From assembly GCA_050294475.1 (NCBI GenBank), contig JBNKOE010000013.1, positions 372,001-436,000 on the forward strand: a stretch of 64,000 nt of DNA, read 5' to 3'. The notes under the pieces are model-generated. The model had not been told where the DNA came from and did not search any database. It saw nothing but the letters and a program-made list of their open reading frames with translations. Source of the stretch: Thalassobellus sp050294475. GTDB taxonomy: Bacteria > Bacteroidota > Bacteroidia > Flavobacteriales > Flavobacteriaceae. Each line of letters starts with the position of its first letter. Within the stretch, counting starts at the first letter, position 1. Of the stretch, positions 1 to 9,000 are shown piece by piece. The position numbers and the translations under genes were made by a program.

Positions 1-68
1 ACGGTTTGTTTGAGCTCGCCGACGTAGGAGGAAGCGAGTAGTGAAAGCCCGACCTGAAAGGGAACACC
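1..68. other. GC-rich segment at the window edge
   Basis: The first 68 bases are about 56 % G+C by direct count (38 of 68), far above the AT-rich DNA that follows, and the change is abrupt at about position 69. On the plus strand one frame reads ELADVGGSE and stops at 39-41, so this could be the 3' end of a gene cut by the window edge. It could equally be the end of a short intergenic repeat. I cannot assign it. Confidence 0.3.
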
Positions 69-80
69 AAAAAAATTAAA

Positions 81-317
81 TTATTGACGATTGTCGCCTT
101 CGCGTTCTCGCATTTTATCTAAATTTTCTTTAGTAAGCATATAGTCTTTAATGTCTTTGTCTTTCCATCGGTAGTAAGCAAATAAGGGGAATACGATTAA
201 AAAAAGACCAATAACACCAAAGCCTATAAGTTTTTGAGAGTTTTCTAAATCTAATGTAAAACCTAAAATAATACTTGTTAATGTTGCTATAGCTAATAAT
301 AGGATAAGGTATTTCAT
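81..317 (-). CDS. Small two-helix membrane protein, unknown function
   Basis: A 78-residue protein. Residues about 3-20 (start MKYLILLLAIATL) and 30-49 (IGFGVIGLFLIVFPLFAYY) are hydrophobic and likely span the inner membrane; the last 25 residues are strongly charged (YRWKDKDIKDYM onward). No family is recognised. The ATG at 315-317 is preceded 28 nt upstream by the same element seen before the APC permease, which argues that the gene is real and co-regulated with its neighbours. It is the last gene of a same-strand run (permease, ClC, this gene), but each gene has its own upstream gap, so they need not form one operon. Confidence 0.7.
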   Translation of the reverse strand: MKYLILLLAIATLTSIILGFTLDLENSQKLIGFGVIGLFLIVFPLFAYYRWKDKDIKDYMLTKENLDKMREREGDNRQ

Positions 318-345
318 GTGTTTCTTAATTATTGTTTTTTATAGG

Positions 346-359
346 TCACATGTAACATT
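346..359 (-). promoter_or_regulatory. Shared upstream element, copy 1
   Basis: Plus-strand TCACATGTAACATT, read on the minus strand as AATGTTACATGTGA. It lies exactly 28 nt before the ATG of the 78-residue membrane protein. The match with the copy at 4071-4084 extends on both sides, from the T/A-rich run next to the gene to the TAA-AT segment beyond it. Its position is where a promoter core would sit, yet it contains no TAnnTTTG box. It may be an alternative sigma-factor promoter or an operator; the function is inferred from conservation and spacing only. Confidence 0.5.
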
Positions 360-382
360 CATTTAATCATTTCCTTAAGTAT

Positions 383-415
383 CGAAAATAGTTATGAATG
401 TTTCATAATTTTTCG
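383..415 (-). terminator. Nested hairpin after the ClC gene
   Basis: Inner perfect arms TTATGAA (392-398) and TTCATAA (402-408) with a 3-nt loop, and outer arms CGAAAA (383-388) and TTTTCG (410-415). It begins a few bases past the ClC stop codon and lacks a strong U-run, so it may be a weak terminator or an mRNA-end stabiliser. Confidence 0.4.
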
Positions 416-420
416 TGCTT

Positions 421-2214
421 TTAAGAATTACCTTGTAAAGTTATTAATTGACGCCTATATGCTGTTAGTAGTTTAGATTTAGAAATAAAGCCAAAATAAA
501 CGCCATTTTTTGTTACAGGCAAGTTCCATGCACTGCTGTCTTGGAACTTTTGCATAATGTCGGTCATTTTATCTTTGTCTAAATTTATAACTTCGGGAGG
601 TTTTTGCATCACATCGGTAGCAACAACTTCTTTATATAAACTTTGATCAAACATAATTGGTCTTAAATCATCTAACAGAATAATACCTTGAAGTCTATGA
701 GTTTCTTTTTTTACAACAGGAAAAATATTTCGTTTAGATTTTATAACAGCCTTATGTATCATTTCTTCTAAGGTCATTTCTGGTCTAATTGTTATAAAAT
801 TAGTTTCAATAACCTTATCTATGTCCATAAGTGTTAAAACGGCATGATCTTTATCGTGTGTAATTAATTCACCTTTTCTACCTAGTTCCATATTATAAAC
901 CGAGTGCGGTTTAAAATATCGAGTAATTCCATATGAAATGGTTGCTGTAAGCATTAATGGAATAAAAAGTTCGTAACCTCCAGTAAGTTCTGCAATTAAG
1001 AAAATAGCCGTTAGTGGCGCATGTAAAACACCAGCTAATAAGCCTGCCATACCAACTAAGGTGAAATTGCTTTCGGAAATAGGCGAGCTAAATAAACCAC
1101 AGTTGTTTACTATTTTAGACATGCAATACCCCATGATACTTCCCATAAAAAGCGTTGGAGCAAAAATACCACCAACACCACCAGCTCCAAATGTTAATGA
1201 GCTTGCAACAATTTTAGAAAGCAAGAGTCCTATTAAAAGTAAAACTACAATCCAGATATTGTCTAAATCTAGTTGAAACAGATTGTTTGTTAAAGCTTTT
1301 TCTGGGTTACCAACAATTAAATTATTTATAACATCGAAACCTTCACCATATAAAGGAGGAATTAAAAAAACAAGAAGACCAATACCAATACCTCCAATAA
1401 TTAGTTTTTTTATGAGAGATTCTATTTTGTCAAAAAACGTATGAATTTTATCGTATACTTCAGTGAAATAAATAGAAACAAACGCCGCTATAATACCTAA
1501 AATGATATAAAAAGGTGCATCTGAAATAACAAATTTGTCTTCAATTCTAAACGGTAGTAAAATATCGTCACCAAAGAAAAAATAAGAGGTTAATATAGCA
1601 GAAAGCGATGCTAACAAAAGCGGAAGCATGGAAGCTATTGTTAAGTCTAAACTAAACACTTCTATGGCAAAAATAATAGCAGCGATAGGCGCCTTAAATA
1701 TGGCAGACATAGCACCAGCTGAAGCACAACCAATTAAAAGTGTTCGAGATGTTTGGTTTAAATGAAACATTCTCGAAATGTTTGAACCTATAGCAGCTCC
1801 TGTTGCAACTGTTGGACCTTCTAAACCAACAGACCCTCCAAAACCTACTGTAAGTGGAGCGGTTAAAATAGAGCCAAACATTTGAAATTGTTTCATGATG
1901 CCTTTTCGTTTAGAAATAGCATATAGCGTTGATGGAATACCATGACTTACCTTATGTCTAATAACATATTTAATGCTAAGATATACAAGAGAAAGTCCTA
2001 AAATGGGGAATAGAAAGTAGAACGCATGATGGTATTCATTTATTAATTTACCTTCTAATAAATGTTGAATAAAGTGCGTTATATTTTTTAAAACAACAGC
2101 ACCAAGACCAGAGGTAAAACCAATAATAACACTTAGTATATATACAAATTGCCTATGAGAGATGTGTTTTGCTCTCCAGATTAGAATTTGTTTTAATATG
2201 GTTTGTTTTGGCAT
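421..2214 (-). CDS. ClC-family chloride channel/transporter with C-terminal CBS pair
   Basis: A 597-residue integral membrane protein of the voltage-gated chloride channel (ClC) family, moving chloride or another small anion across the inner membrane. The three family signatures are present: HGIP (91-94, anion-site serine loop), GLEGP (130-134) with the gating glutamate E132, and GIFAP (350-354). By alignment with the E. coli protein, the internal proton glutamate is replaced: FAIEVF gives E185-V186 where E. coli has Glu-Glu. That suggests channel-like or uncoupled transport rather than 2:1 chloride/proton exchange (inference). Two CBS domains follow at about 465-520 and 533-590 and may sense nucleotides. 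The ATG at 2212-2214 begins MPKQTILKQ. A degenerate copy of the shared upstream element lies 27 nt before it. Confidence 0.92.
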   Translation of the reverse strand: MPKQTILKQILIWRAKHISHRQFVYILSVIIGFTSGLGAVVLKNITHFIQHLLEGKLINEYHHAFYFLFPILGLSLVYLSIKYVIRHKVSHGIPSTLYAISKRKGIMKQFQMFGSILTAPLTVGFGGSVGLEGPTVATGAAIGSNISRMFHLNQTSRTLLIGCASAGAMSAIFKAPIAAIIFAIEVFSLDLTIASMLPLLLASLSAILTSYFFFGDDILLPFRIEDKFVISDAPFYIILGIIAAFVSIYFTEVYDKIHTFFDKIESLIKKLIIGGIGIGLLVFLIPPLYGEGFDVINNLIVGNPEKALTNNLFQLDLDNIWIVVLLLIGLLLSKIVASSLTFGAGGVGGIFAPTLFMGSIMGYCMSKIVNNCGLFSSPISESNFTLVGMAGLLAGVLHAPLTAIFLIAELTGGYELFIPLMLTATISYGITRYFKPHSVYNMELGRKGELITHDKDHAVLTLMDIDKVIETNFITIRPEMTLEEMIHKAVIKSKRNIFPVVKKETHRLQGIILLDDLRPIMFDQSLYKEVVATDVMQKPPEVINLDKDKMTDIMQKFQDSSAWNLPVTKNGVYFGFISKSKLLTAYRRQLITLQGNS

Positions 2215-2241
2215 GATGTTATATAATAAATTCTGTTAATG

Positions 2242-2255
2242 TCAGAGTATAATTA
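2242..2255 (-). promoter_or_regulatory. Possible degenerate copy of the shared upstream element
   Basis: Plus-strand TCAGAGTATAATTA, 27 nt before the ClC start codon. It keeps the TCAGA start of the APC-permease copy and the spacing, but the core has drifted. On its own it would not be called; the identical spacing is the main support. Confidence 0.25.
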
Positions 2256-2272
2256 TTTATTTGGTGTGTTAT

Positions 2273-4042
2273 TTATATAATAAGTCTAACGCCACCCAAA
2301 TCTTGAATTTTATATGGGAATTTATCACTCGGAGACCCTATAAACATAAAATTAATGGGGATATTCCATCTTTTTGATAAAGTTTTAATTAGCTCTGGGT
2401 TAAATTTGCCTTTTTCAATAATAAATTCGATATCAATTTCTGGGTATTCTCTGTTTAAGAAATCAATTTCTTGTTCTAAGTTTTTTGGAAGAATAGCTCC
2501 TTTGTCCAAAGCTAAAACGATTTTAAGCTTTTTTGTATGTTCGTTTTTAGTAATATATAACATGACTTTGTTGAGCGTAGCGATATTATCTCCTTTAGTA
2601 AAAAAAACGAACTCTTGTGAATTTATTTTATTGATTGTAGATAGTATTTTTTTATCTGTTCTTAAAACTAAACTACGAATAGGGTCAAAAACACTATGAA
2701 TTACATTTAATAAGAAATTCAATAGTACTATTCTATTAAGCATTATAATGATGAAAATAATAGCAGGAATAAAATAATCAAGAAATACCACTAAATTACT
2801 TGGGCTACCGTCTTTTGGAGTCATTAAAATATTTCCAACTAATGCTATTATAACAGCTAAAATGGCTAAAAGAACAGCACCCCATGATGCTTTTTCAGGT
2901 CTTGGTAATTGTTTTCTTCTTACTTTAAGTAAAATGTTCCCAATACCAAACAACACCATAACCGATAAGAATGAAATAGTATAAACACCTGCTAATAATT
3001 TAACATTCCCATTGGTAATAAGTAAAACAGAAATGGATAATATGAAAAACATTAAAATGATTCTATACGAGCTACCTTTAGTGTTTTTCTTTAAAAAAAA
3101 CGGAGGTAAAATTCGGTCTAAAGTCATACGTTCCAATAAACCAGAAACACCAACAAAACTAGTTAATACGGCACCACTTAGTACTAAAAATGCATCAATA
3201 GATATTAAAATAGCAATCCAGTTTCCACCAACATGAGCTCCCATTTCGGTTAATAATGTATTTTGATACGCATCGCTTTGTAAAACAGGAAGTGCAAATA
3301 ATGCTAATGCAAATATGGCCATTAAAGGATTTATTACGCTAACAACTATCCACATGTTTTTAAGTGTTTTTGGGAAAACGCCTTTTTCTTGTTCTTCAAC
3401 AAAATTTGCAGAACTTTCAAAACCAGACACACCTAGCATGGAAGCAGCAAAACCTAAAAAAATGGCTGTTGCTATACTTCCTCCATGTACAGGAAGTTTC
3501 CAGTTTTCAAAAAAGACACTTATACCATTTTGACTTAAAAAATATATTATAAATGCGCTTAAAATAGCTAAAGAAGTTAAATGGAAAAGAAAAATACCGA
3601 TGGCAACTTTAGCAGATTCTGTTATTCCTCCTATTGTAAGTGCAGCAAAAATACCTAATAGTACAATTGTAGCTATTATTATAGGCATAGAAGGAATTAG
3701 ATGATGCAAATAATGAATGGCTTCATTAGCAGAAATAACAGCTGTAGCCATATACGAAAGCAGTGTTAGCGTTGCTGCAAATGATGCTAAAAATTTACTA
3801 GTTGTGTTTAACAAGGCATTATATGCACCGCCATTTAATGGAAGTGCTCCAACAACTTCACCATATATTTTTCTAAAAAGAAATAATACGATAGATACTA
3901 TTAATAAGGTTATCCATGCGTATTGACCTGCAAAAGCAATAGCAAGAGCCGATACATATAAAACAGAAGAGCTTATGTCGTTACCACAAATAGCCGTGGC
4001 TGCTAGTTGATTTAATTTCTTGACATGCCCTTTGGTTTTCAT
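2273..4042 (-). CDS. APC-superfamily amino acid permease-like transporter
   Basis: A 589-residue polytopic inner-membrane protein with about twelve hydrophobic segments in residues 10-460. The first helix carries AICGNDISSSVLYVS, the broken-helix substrate-site region of the amino acid-polyamine-organocation superfamily, followed by GALPLNGGAYN in the first cytoplasmic region. The last 130 residues (LRTDKKILSTINKIN onward) are soluble and rich in charged residues, more than a plain permease has, and resemble a small cytosolic regulatory domain. The substrate cannot be told from sequence. The ATG at 4040-4042 is preceded 28 nt upstream by the shared element, which links it to the 78-residue protein and, more weakly, to ClC. 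The gap to ClC is 58 nt. Confidence 0.85.
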   Translation of the reverse strand: MKTKGHVKKLNQLAATAICGNDISSSVLYVSALAIAFAGQYAWITLLIVSIVLFLFRKIYGEVVGALPLNGGAYNALLNTTSKFLASFAATLTLLSYMATAVISANEAIHYLHHLIPSMPIIIATIVLLGIFAALTIGGITESAKVAIGIFLFHLTSLAILSAFIIYFLSQNGISVFFENWKLPVHGGSIATAIFLGFAASMLGVSGFESSANFVEEQEKGVFPKTLKNMWIVVSVINPLMAIFALALFALPVLQSDAYQNTLLTEMGAHVGGNWIAILISIDAFLVLSGAVLTSFVGVSGLLERMTLDRILPPFFLKKNTKGSSYRIILMFFILSISVLLITNGNVKLLAGVYTISFLSVMVLFGIGNILLKVRRKQLPRPEKASWGAVLLAILAVIIALVGNILMTPKDGSPSNLVVFLDYFIPAIIFIIIMLNRIVLLNFLLNVIHSVFDPIRSLVLRTDKKILSTINKINSQEFVFFTKGDNIATLNKVMLYITKNEHTKKLKIVLALDKGAILPKNLEQEIDFLNREYPEIDIEFIIEKGKFNPELIKTLSKRWNIPINFMFIGSPSDKFPYKIQDLGGVRLII

Positions 4043-4070
4043 CTGTTTGTTTTTATTTGTTTTTTAATAG

Positions 4071-4084
4071 TCAGATGTAACATT
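4071..4084 (-). promoter_or_regulatory. Shared upstream element, copy 2
   Basis: Plus-strand TCAGATGTAACATT, read on the minus strand as AATGTTACATCTGA, 28 nt before the permease ATG, the same distance as copy 1. It shares 13 of 14 core bases with copy 1. The flanks also match: a TGTTTTTTA-AG stretch toward the gene and CATTC-T-TAA-AT beyond. No TAnnTTTG box is present. Confidence 0.5.
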
Positions 4085-4144
4085 CGTCTAACTATGATAA
4101 TGTTTGATTAAATGTTAACAATGGATATTTTATTTTTTTCAACG

Positions 4145-5893
4145 TTATAGTTCAATTTTAAGATGAAGTTCACTTAATTGTTCGTTGTCAATTGGTGCAG
4201 GAGCGTCAATCATAACATCGCGACCTGAATTATTTTTTGGAAAAGCAATAAAATCTCTAATAGTTTCTTGACCGCCTAAAATAGCAACCAATCTATCTAA
4301 TCCAAAAGCTAATCCACCATGTGGTGGTGCGCCATATTGAAAAGCATCCATTAAAAATCCAAATTGCGCTTTTGCTTCCTCTTCAGTAAATCCTAAATGT
4401 TTAAACATAATAGTTTGTGTTTCTTTATCATGAATTCTGATAGAGCCACCTCCTATTTCATTACCGTTTAAAACTAAATCGTATGCATTTGCTTTTACGT
4501 CTCCAGGATTAGTATCTAATAATTCTAATTGCCCTGGTTTAGGTGACGTAAATGGATGATGCATGGCATGGTAATGCCCTGTTTCTTCATCTAACTCTAA
4601 TAAAGGAAAATCTATAACCCAAAGCGGTGCAAATACTTTAGGATCTCTCAACCCTAAACGTTCTGCTAATTCCATTCGTAAAGCACTTAATTGTGCTCTT
4701 ACTTTATTTTTATCGCCTGAAAGTATGCAAATTAAATCGCCCGGTTTAGCACCTGTAACTTCCGCCCATTTTGCTAAATCATCTTGATCGTAAAATTTAT
4801 CTACCGAAGATTTGTAGCTTCCATCTTCATTACATCTAGAGTAAACCATTCCTAAAGCGCCAACTTGCGGACGTTTTACCCAATCAATTAATTTATCAAT
4901 TTCTTTTCTTGTATAACTATTTCCTCCAGGAACTGCAATACCAACAACTAATTCAGCATTATTGAAAACTCCAAAATCTTTATGCTGAGCCACTTCGTTA
5001 AGCTCGCCAAATTGCATTCCAAAGCGAATATCTGGTTTGTCGTTACCATATAAACGCATGGCATCGTCATAAAGCATTCTTGGGAACTTTTCAACTTCAA
5101 CACCATTTACTTCTTTTAATAAATGACGAGTTAAACCTTCAAATACATTTAAAATATCTTCTTGTTCAACAAATGCCATTTCACAATCTATTTGTGTGAA
5201 TTCTGGTTGTCTATCGGCACGTAAATCTTCATCTCTAAAGCATTTTACAATCTGAAAATATTTATCCATTCCGCCAACCATAAGCAATTGCTTAAAGGTT
5301 TGAGGTGATTGTGGAAGTGCATAAAACTGACCTTCATTCATTCTTGAAGGCACCACAAAATCTCTTGCGCCTTCTGGAGTCGATTTTATTAAATATGGTG
5401 TTTCTACTTCTATAAAGTCTTGTTTAGATAAATAATTTCTAACTTCTTGAGATACTTTTGATCTAAAAATTAAACTGTTTTTAACAGGATTACGACGAAT
5501 ATCTAAATAACGATATTTCATGCGTATATCTTCACCACCATCCGTTTTATCTTCAATAGTAAAAGGAGGTAATAAAGCTTTATTTAAAATGGTAAGTTCA
5601 GATACTAAAATTTCAATATCACCAGTTGGAATATTAGGGTTCTTTGAAGCACGTTCAATAACAGTACCTTTAACCTGAATAACAAATTCACGTCCTAAGT
5701 TTTGAGCTTGCTCCATCATGTCTTTTGAGGTACGCTCTTCATCAAAAACAAGCTGTGTAATACCATACCGATCTCGCAAATCTACCCAAACAATAAAACC
5801 TTTATCTCTTGATTTTTGAACCCAACCTGAAAGGGTTACTTCTGTATTAATATTTGTAGCGTTTAATTCGCCACAATTATGACTTCTGTACAT
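4145..5893 (-). CDS. aspS: Aspartate--tRNA ligase
   Basis: Class II aminoacyl-tRNA synthetase of 582 residues that charges tRNA-Asp in the cytosol. It starts MYRSHNCGELNA and continues with an OB-fold anticodon domain (VTLSGWVQKSRDKGFIVWVD). Class II motif 2 is seen in FQIVKCFRDEDLRADRQPEF and motif 3 in GGLAFGLDRLVAIL. Between them lies the large insertion typical of the bacterial enzyme. The start is placed at the ATG 5891-5893: the frame stays open to a TTG at 5912-5914, but that TTG is part of the -7 box. Length and domain order are normal for the family. It is a single gene with its own promoter. Confidence 0.97.
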   Translation of the reverse strand: MYRSHNCGELNATNINTEVTLSGWVQKSRDKGFIVWVDLRDRYGITQLVFDEERTSKDMMEQAQNLGREFVIQVKGTVIERASKNPNIPTGDIEILVSELTILNKALLPPFTIEDKTDGGEDIRMKYRYLDIRRNPVKNSLIFRSKVSQEVRNYLSKQDFIEVETPYLIKSTPEGARDFVVPSRMNEGQFYALPQSPQTFKQLLMVGGMDKYFQIVKCFRDEDLRADRQPEFTQIDCEMAFVEQEDILNVFEGLTRHLLKEVNGVEVEKFPRMLYDDAMRLYGNDKPDIRFGMQFGELNEVAQHKDFGVFNNAELVVGIAVPGGNSYTRKEIDKLIDWVKRPQVGALGMVYSRCNEDGSYKSSVDKFYDQDDLAKWAEVTGAKPGDLICILSGDKNKVRAQLSALRMELAERLGLRDPKVFAPLWVIDFPLLELDEETGHYHAMHHPFTSPKPGQLELLDTNPGDVKANAYDLVLNGNEIGGGSIRIHDKETQTIMFKHLGFTEEEAKAQFGFLMDAFQYGAPPHGGLAFGLDRLVAILGGQETIRDFIAFPKNNSGRDVMIDAPAPIDNEQLSELHLKIEL

Positions 5894-5911
5894 TGTTGTA
5901 TAATTGAAGTG

Positions 5912-5919
5912 CAAATTTA
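5912..5919 (-). promoter_or_regulatory. aspS -7 promoter box
   Basis: Minus-strand TAAATTTG, a perfect match to the Bacteroidota -7 consensus TAnnTTTG, 18 nt before the aspS ATG. No TTG -33 element was found at the usual 17-23 nt spacing. Its overlap with the upstream TTG codon helps decide the aspS start. Confidence 0.6.
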
Positions 5920-5944
5920 CATAAGTTATACGACTATAAAAATG

Positions 5945-5971
5945 AAAAAAGCCTCAATGTTTTATTGAGGC
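5945..5971 (-). terminator. Terminator of the RND efflux operon
   Basis: Perfect 8-bp stem GCCTCAAT (5951-5958) / ATTGAGGC (5964-5971), 5-nt loop. On the minus strand it is followed by a run of six T, about 35 nt past the pump-gene stop codon. Confidence 0.85.
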
Positions 5972-6007
5972 CTTTTTACTGTAATTTGAATTAGTCACTT
6001 AATTAAA

Positions 6008-9000
6008 TTACTCTAATCTTTTATCCATATTAAATACTTCTTTTTGAGGTGCTACCTGGTATGTAGCAACTCGATCTTTATAGAGCCACATTTTAAATTT
6101 GGTTACTAAATAAAAAAGTATTGGAACCACTACCAATGTTAAAAAAGTAGCTATTAATAGTCCATAAATTACGGTCCAAGCAAGAGGCCCCCAGAAAATA
6201 ACATTATCACCTCCCATATAAATATGTGGATTAAATTCGCTAAAAAGTGTAAAAAAGTTAATATTTAACCCTATAGCTAAAGGAATTAACCCTAAAATGG
6301 TTGTAATTGCTGTTAGTAATACTGGTCGTAAACGTGCTTTTCCTCCTTTTACAATAGCTTCTAATAGTTCGCTATTTTCAATATATTGTTCTTCATCTAA
6401 ATGATGTTCTGCTTTCTTTCTATCAATTAGTAATTGTGTGTAATCTAAAAGTACTACACCATTGTTTACTACAATACCAGCGAGTGATATAATACCCATC
6501 ATGGTCATCATAATAACAAAAGAACTTCCTGTAATAACAATACCACCAAATACACCTATTAAACTCAAGAAAATAGCAATCATTATGATACCTGGCTTCG
6601 AAACTGAGTTAAATTGGAATATTAAAATGAAGAAAATTAAACCTAAACCAGTAAAAAAAGCACCCATTAAAAAGGCCATTTGTTTATTTTGTTCTTCAAT
6701 TTGTCCTGTGTAATCTATTTTTACAGTATCAGGTTTTTCAGTAAATCCTTGCATTTCATTTTGAATTTGAGACACAATAGCTCCCGCATCTGTAAAACCT
6801 GGTGCTAATGCCGAATATAATGTTACAACACGTTTAACATCCTTGTGTTTTATGGCACTAAAACCAGAAGCATTATTCTGTTTAGCAACAGCAGATACAG
6901 GGATTTCTTTAATTTGACCTGATGCCATATCTCTAAATGTTATTTTTTGATTAAAAATAGCACTAGTATTGTATCTGTTTTCTTTATTAAAGCGCACATT
7001 AATATCATAATCATCGCCATCTTCTTTGTAAATACCCGCTTTCGCTCCAAAAACAGCATTACGCAATTGTTGTCCTACTTGTCCGGAAGTAACTCCTAAT
7101 TCTCCTGCTTTTTTTCTATCAACGTGAACTTGCATTGACGGTTTTGATTTATTAACATCAATTTTTAATTCATCAACACCTTGAATATTTTTCGAGTTGA
7201 TGAATTCACGCATTTTCTCAGCTGTATTAATTAATTCGGAATAATCGTCTCCTTCTAATTCTATATTTATAGGGTATCCAGCAGGAGGACCAACGGCATC
7301 TTTTTCAACAGAAATAGCAACACCTGGATAAATGTCTTTTAAAGCTTCTTGTACTCGTTTGAGTAAAACATTACTATTAGCTCCATTTCTAAATTTATAT
7401 TCGCGCATAGTAGCTGTTATTTTTCCACGATGCGGCATTTCGGCAGCAGATCCACCATCTGTTTGCGGATTTCCTGCACCTTCTCCAACTTGAGAAACGG
7501 CACTTTCAGTTAAAAAATTAAAATCACCATCAAAATAAATAGGATCATTTATAATTTTATAAACACGTTGTTCTATATCTTTTGTGATAGCATTCGTTTT
7601 TTCAATATCGGTACCTTCAGGATATTCAATATAAACAATGATTTGATTAGGCGTGTTGTCTGGGAAAAACTCAACTTTGGTACGTTGACTACCAACGGAA
7701 GCTCCAAAGCCCATAAAAGCAATTATTAGTAAAACAAATGTTCCTATAGATATTAATGCGGGTTTTTTACCACTTAAAGCAAAACGTAATGTTCTTTCAT
7801 AGAGACGTTCCCAACGTGGTAAGCTATTGTTTTGAAAGTTGTTTGACCATTTTCGTAAAAATAATCTATAAACCCAAAGTAAAATAACAGTAACAATCAT
7901 TAATGTTCCCAGGCCTCTGTAACTTCCTCCAATAATGAAAATAAAAAGACCTATAACACTAAATATTATAGAAATTTTAATAATTTGTTTTAATGGCATA
8001 TCCTTGTCTTCTGTAGTCATAAACTGAGATACCATTACCGAGTTAAAGAAAATAGCAACAAATAACGACGATCCTAAAACAACACCCAGAGTTTTAGGGA
8101 AGTAAATCATGAATTGCCCCATAACACCAGGCCATAAGCCTAAAGGAACAAATGCTGCAACGGTTGTTGCTGTTGAAATAATAATAGGATACGCAATTTC
8201 ACTGATACCTTTTTTTGCGGCTTCTATTCTGCTTAAGCCCTCTTCGCTCATTAAACGATAAACATTTTCAACCAGTACAATGCCGTTATCAACCAACATA
8301 CCAAGCCCCATAATTAATCCAAAGAGAATCATTGTATTCATGGTGAATCCCATCATATCTAATATCATGAGCGACATAAACATAGACATAGGAATGGCAA
8401 ACCCAACAAATAAGGCATTTTTAAATCCTAAAAAGAACATTAAAACGGTTACAACTAGTATAATACCGAATATGATATTGTTTACTAAATCATCAACTTG
8501 CCCTATTGTTTTTGATGATTGGTCGTTAGCGATGGTTACTTTTAAATCTGATGGAAACACTTTTGCAATTGCTTCTTTAACAATAACGTCAATTTGTTCG
8601 GCAGCTGCTACCATGTTTTTCCCTGCACGTTTTTTAACATCCAGCATAACTACTGGAGCACCAAAATCTCTAGCGTAAGTTGTTTTGTCTTCTTCCTTAA
8701 ATGTTACTTTCGCAATATCTTTTAAGTAAATAGGGTTGTCTCTTTCAGATTTTACAACAAAGTTTTCAAGCTCTTTAGGATTTTCTATTTCACCTAAAAT
8801 ACGAATGGTGCGTCGTTGTCCGCTTGTAATTAAATTACCAGCAGACATTGTCATGTTTTCTCTGCTAATTGTATTAATAATATCATCAAAACTAACTTGT
8901 GCAGCCATCATTTTATAGATATCTACTGCAACTTCTACTTCTTTTTCTTGTGCACCACGAATATCTACTTGTTTAATTTCTTGTAAGCTTTCAATTTCAT

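Noticed and set aside
421..2214. A fluoride-specific ClC-F exporter
   Set aside because: The selectivity loop is HGIP, and CBS domains are present; ClC-F proteins lack CBS domains and use a different loop.
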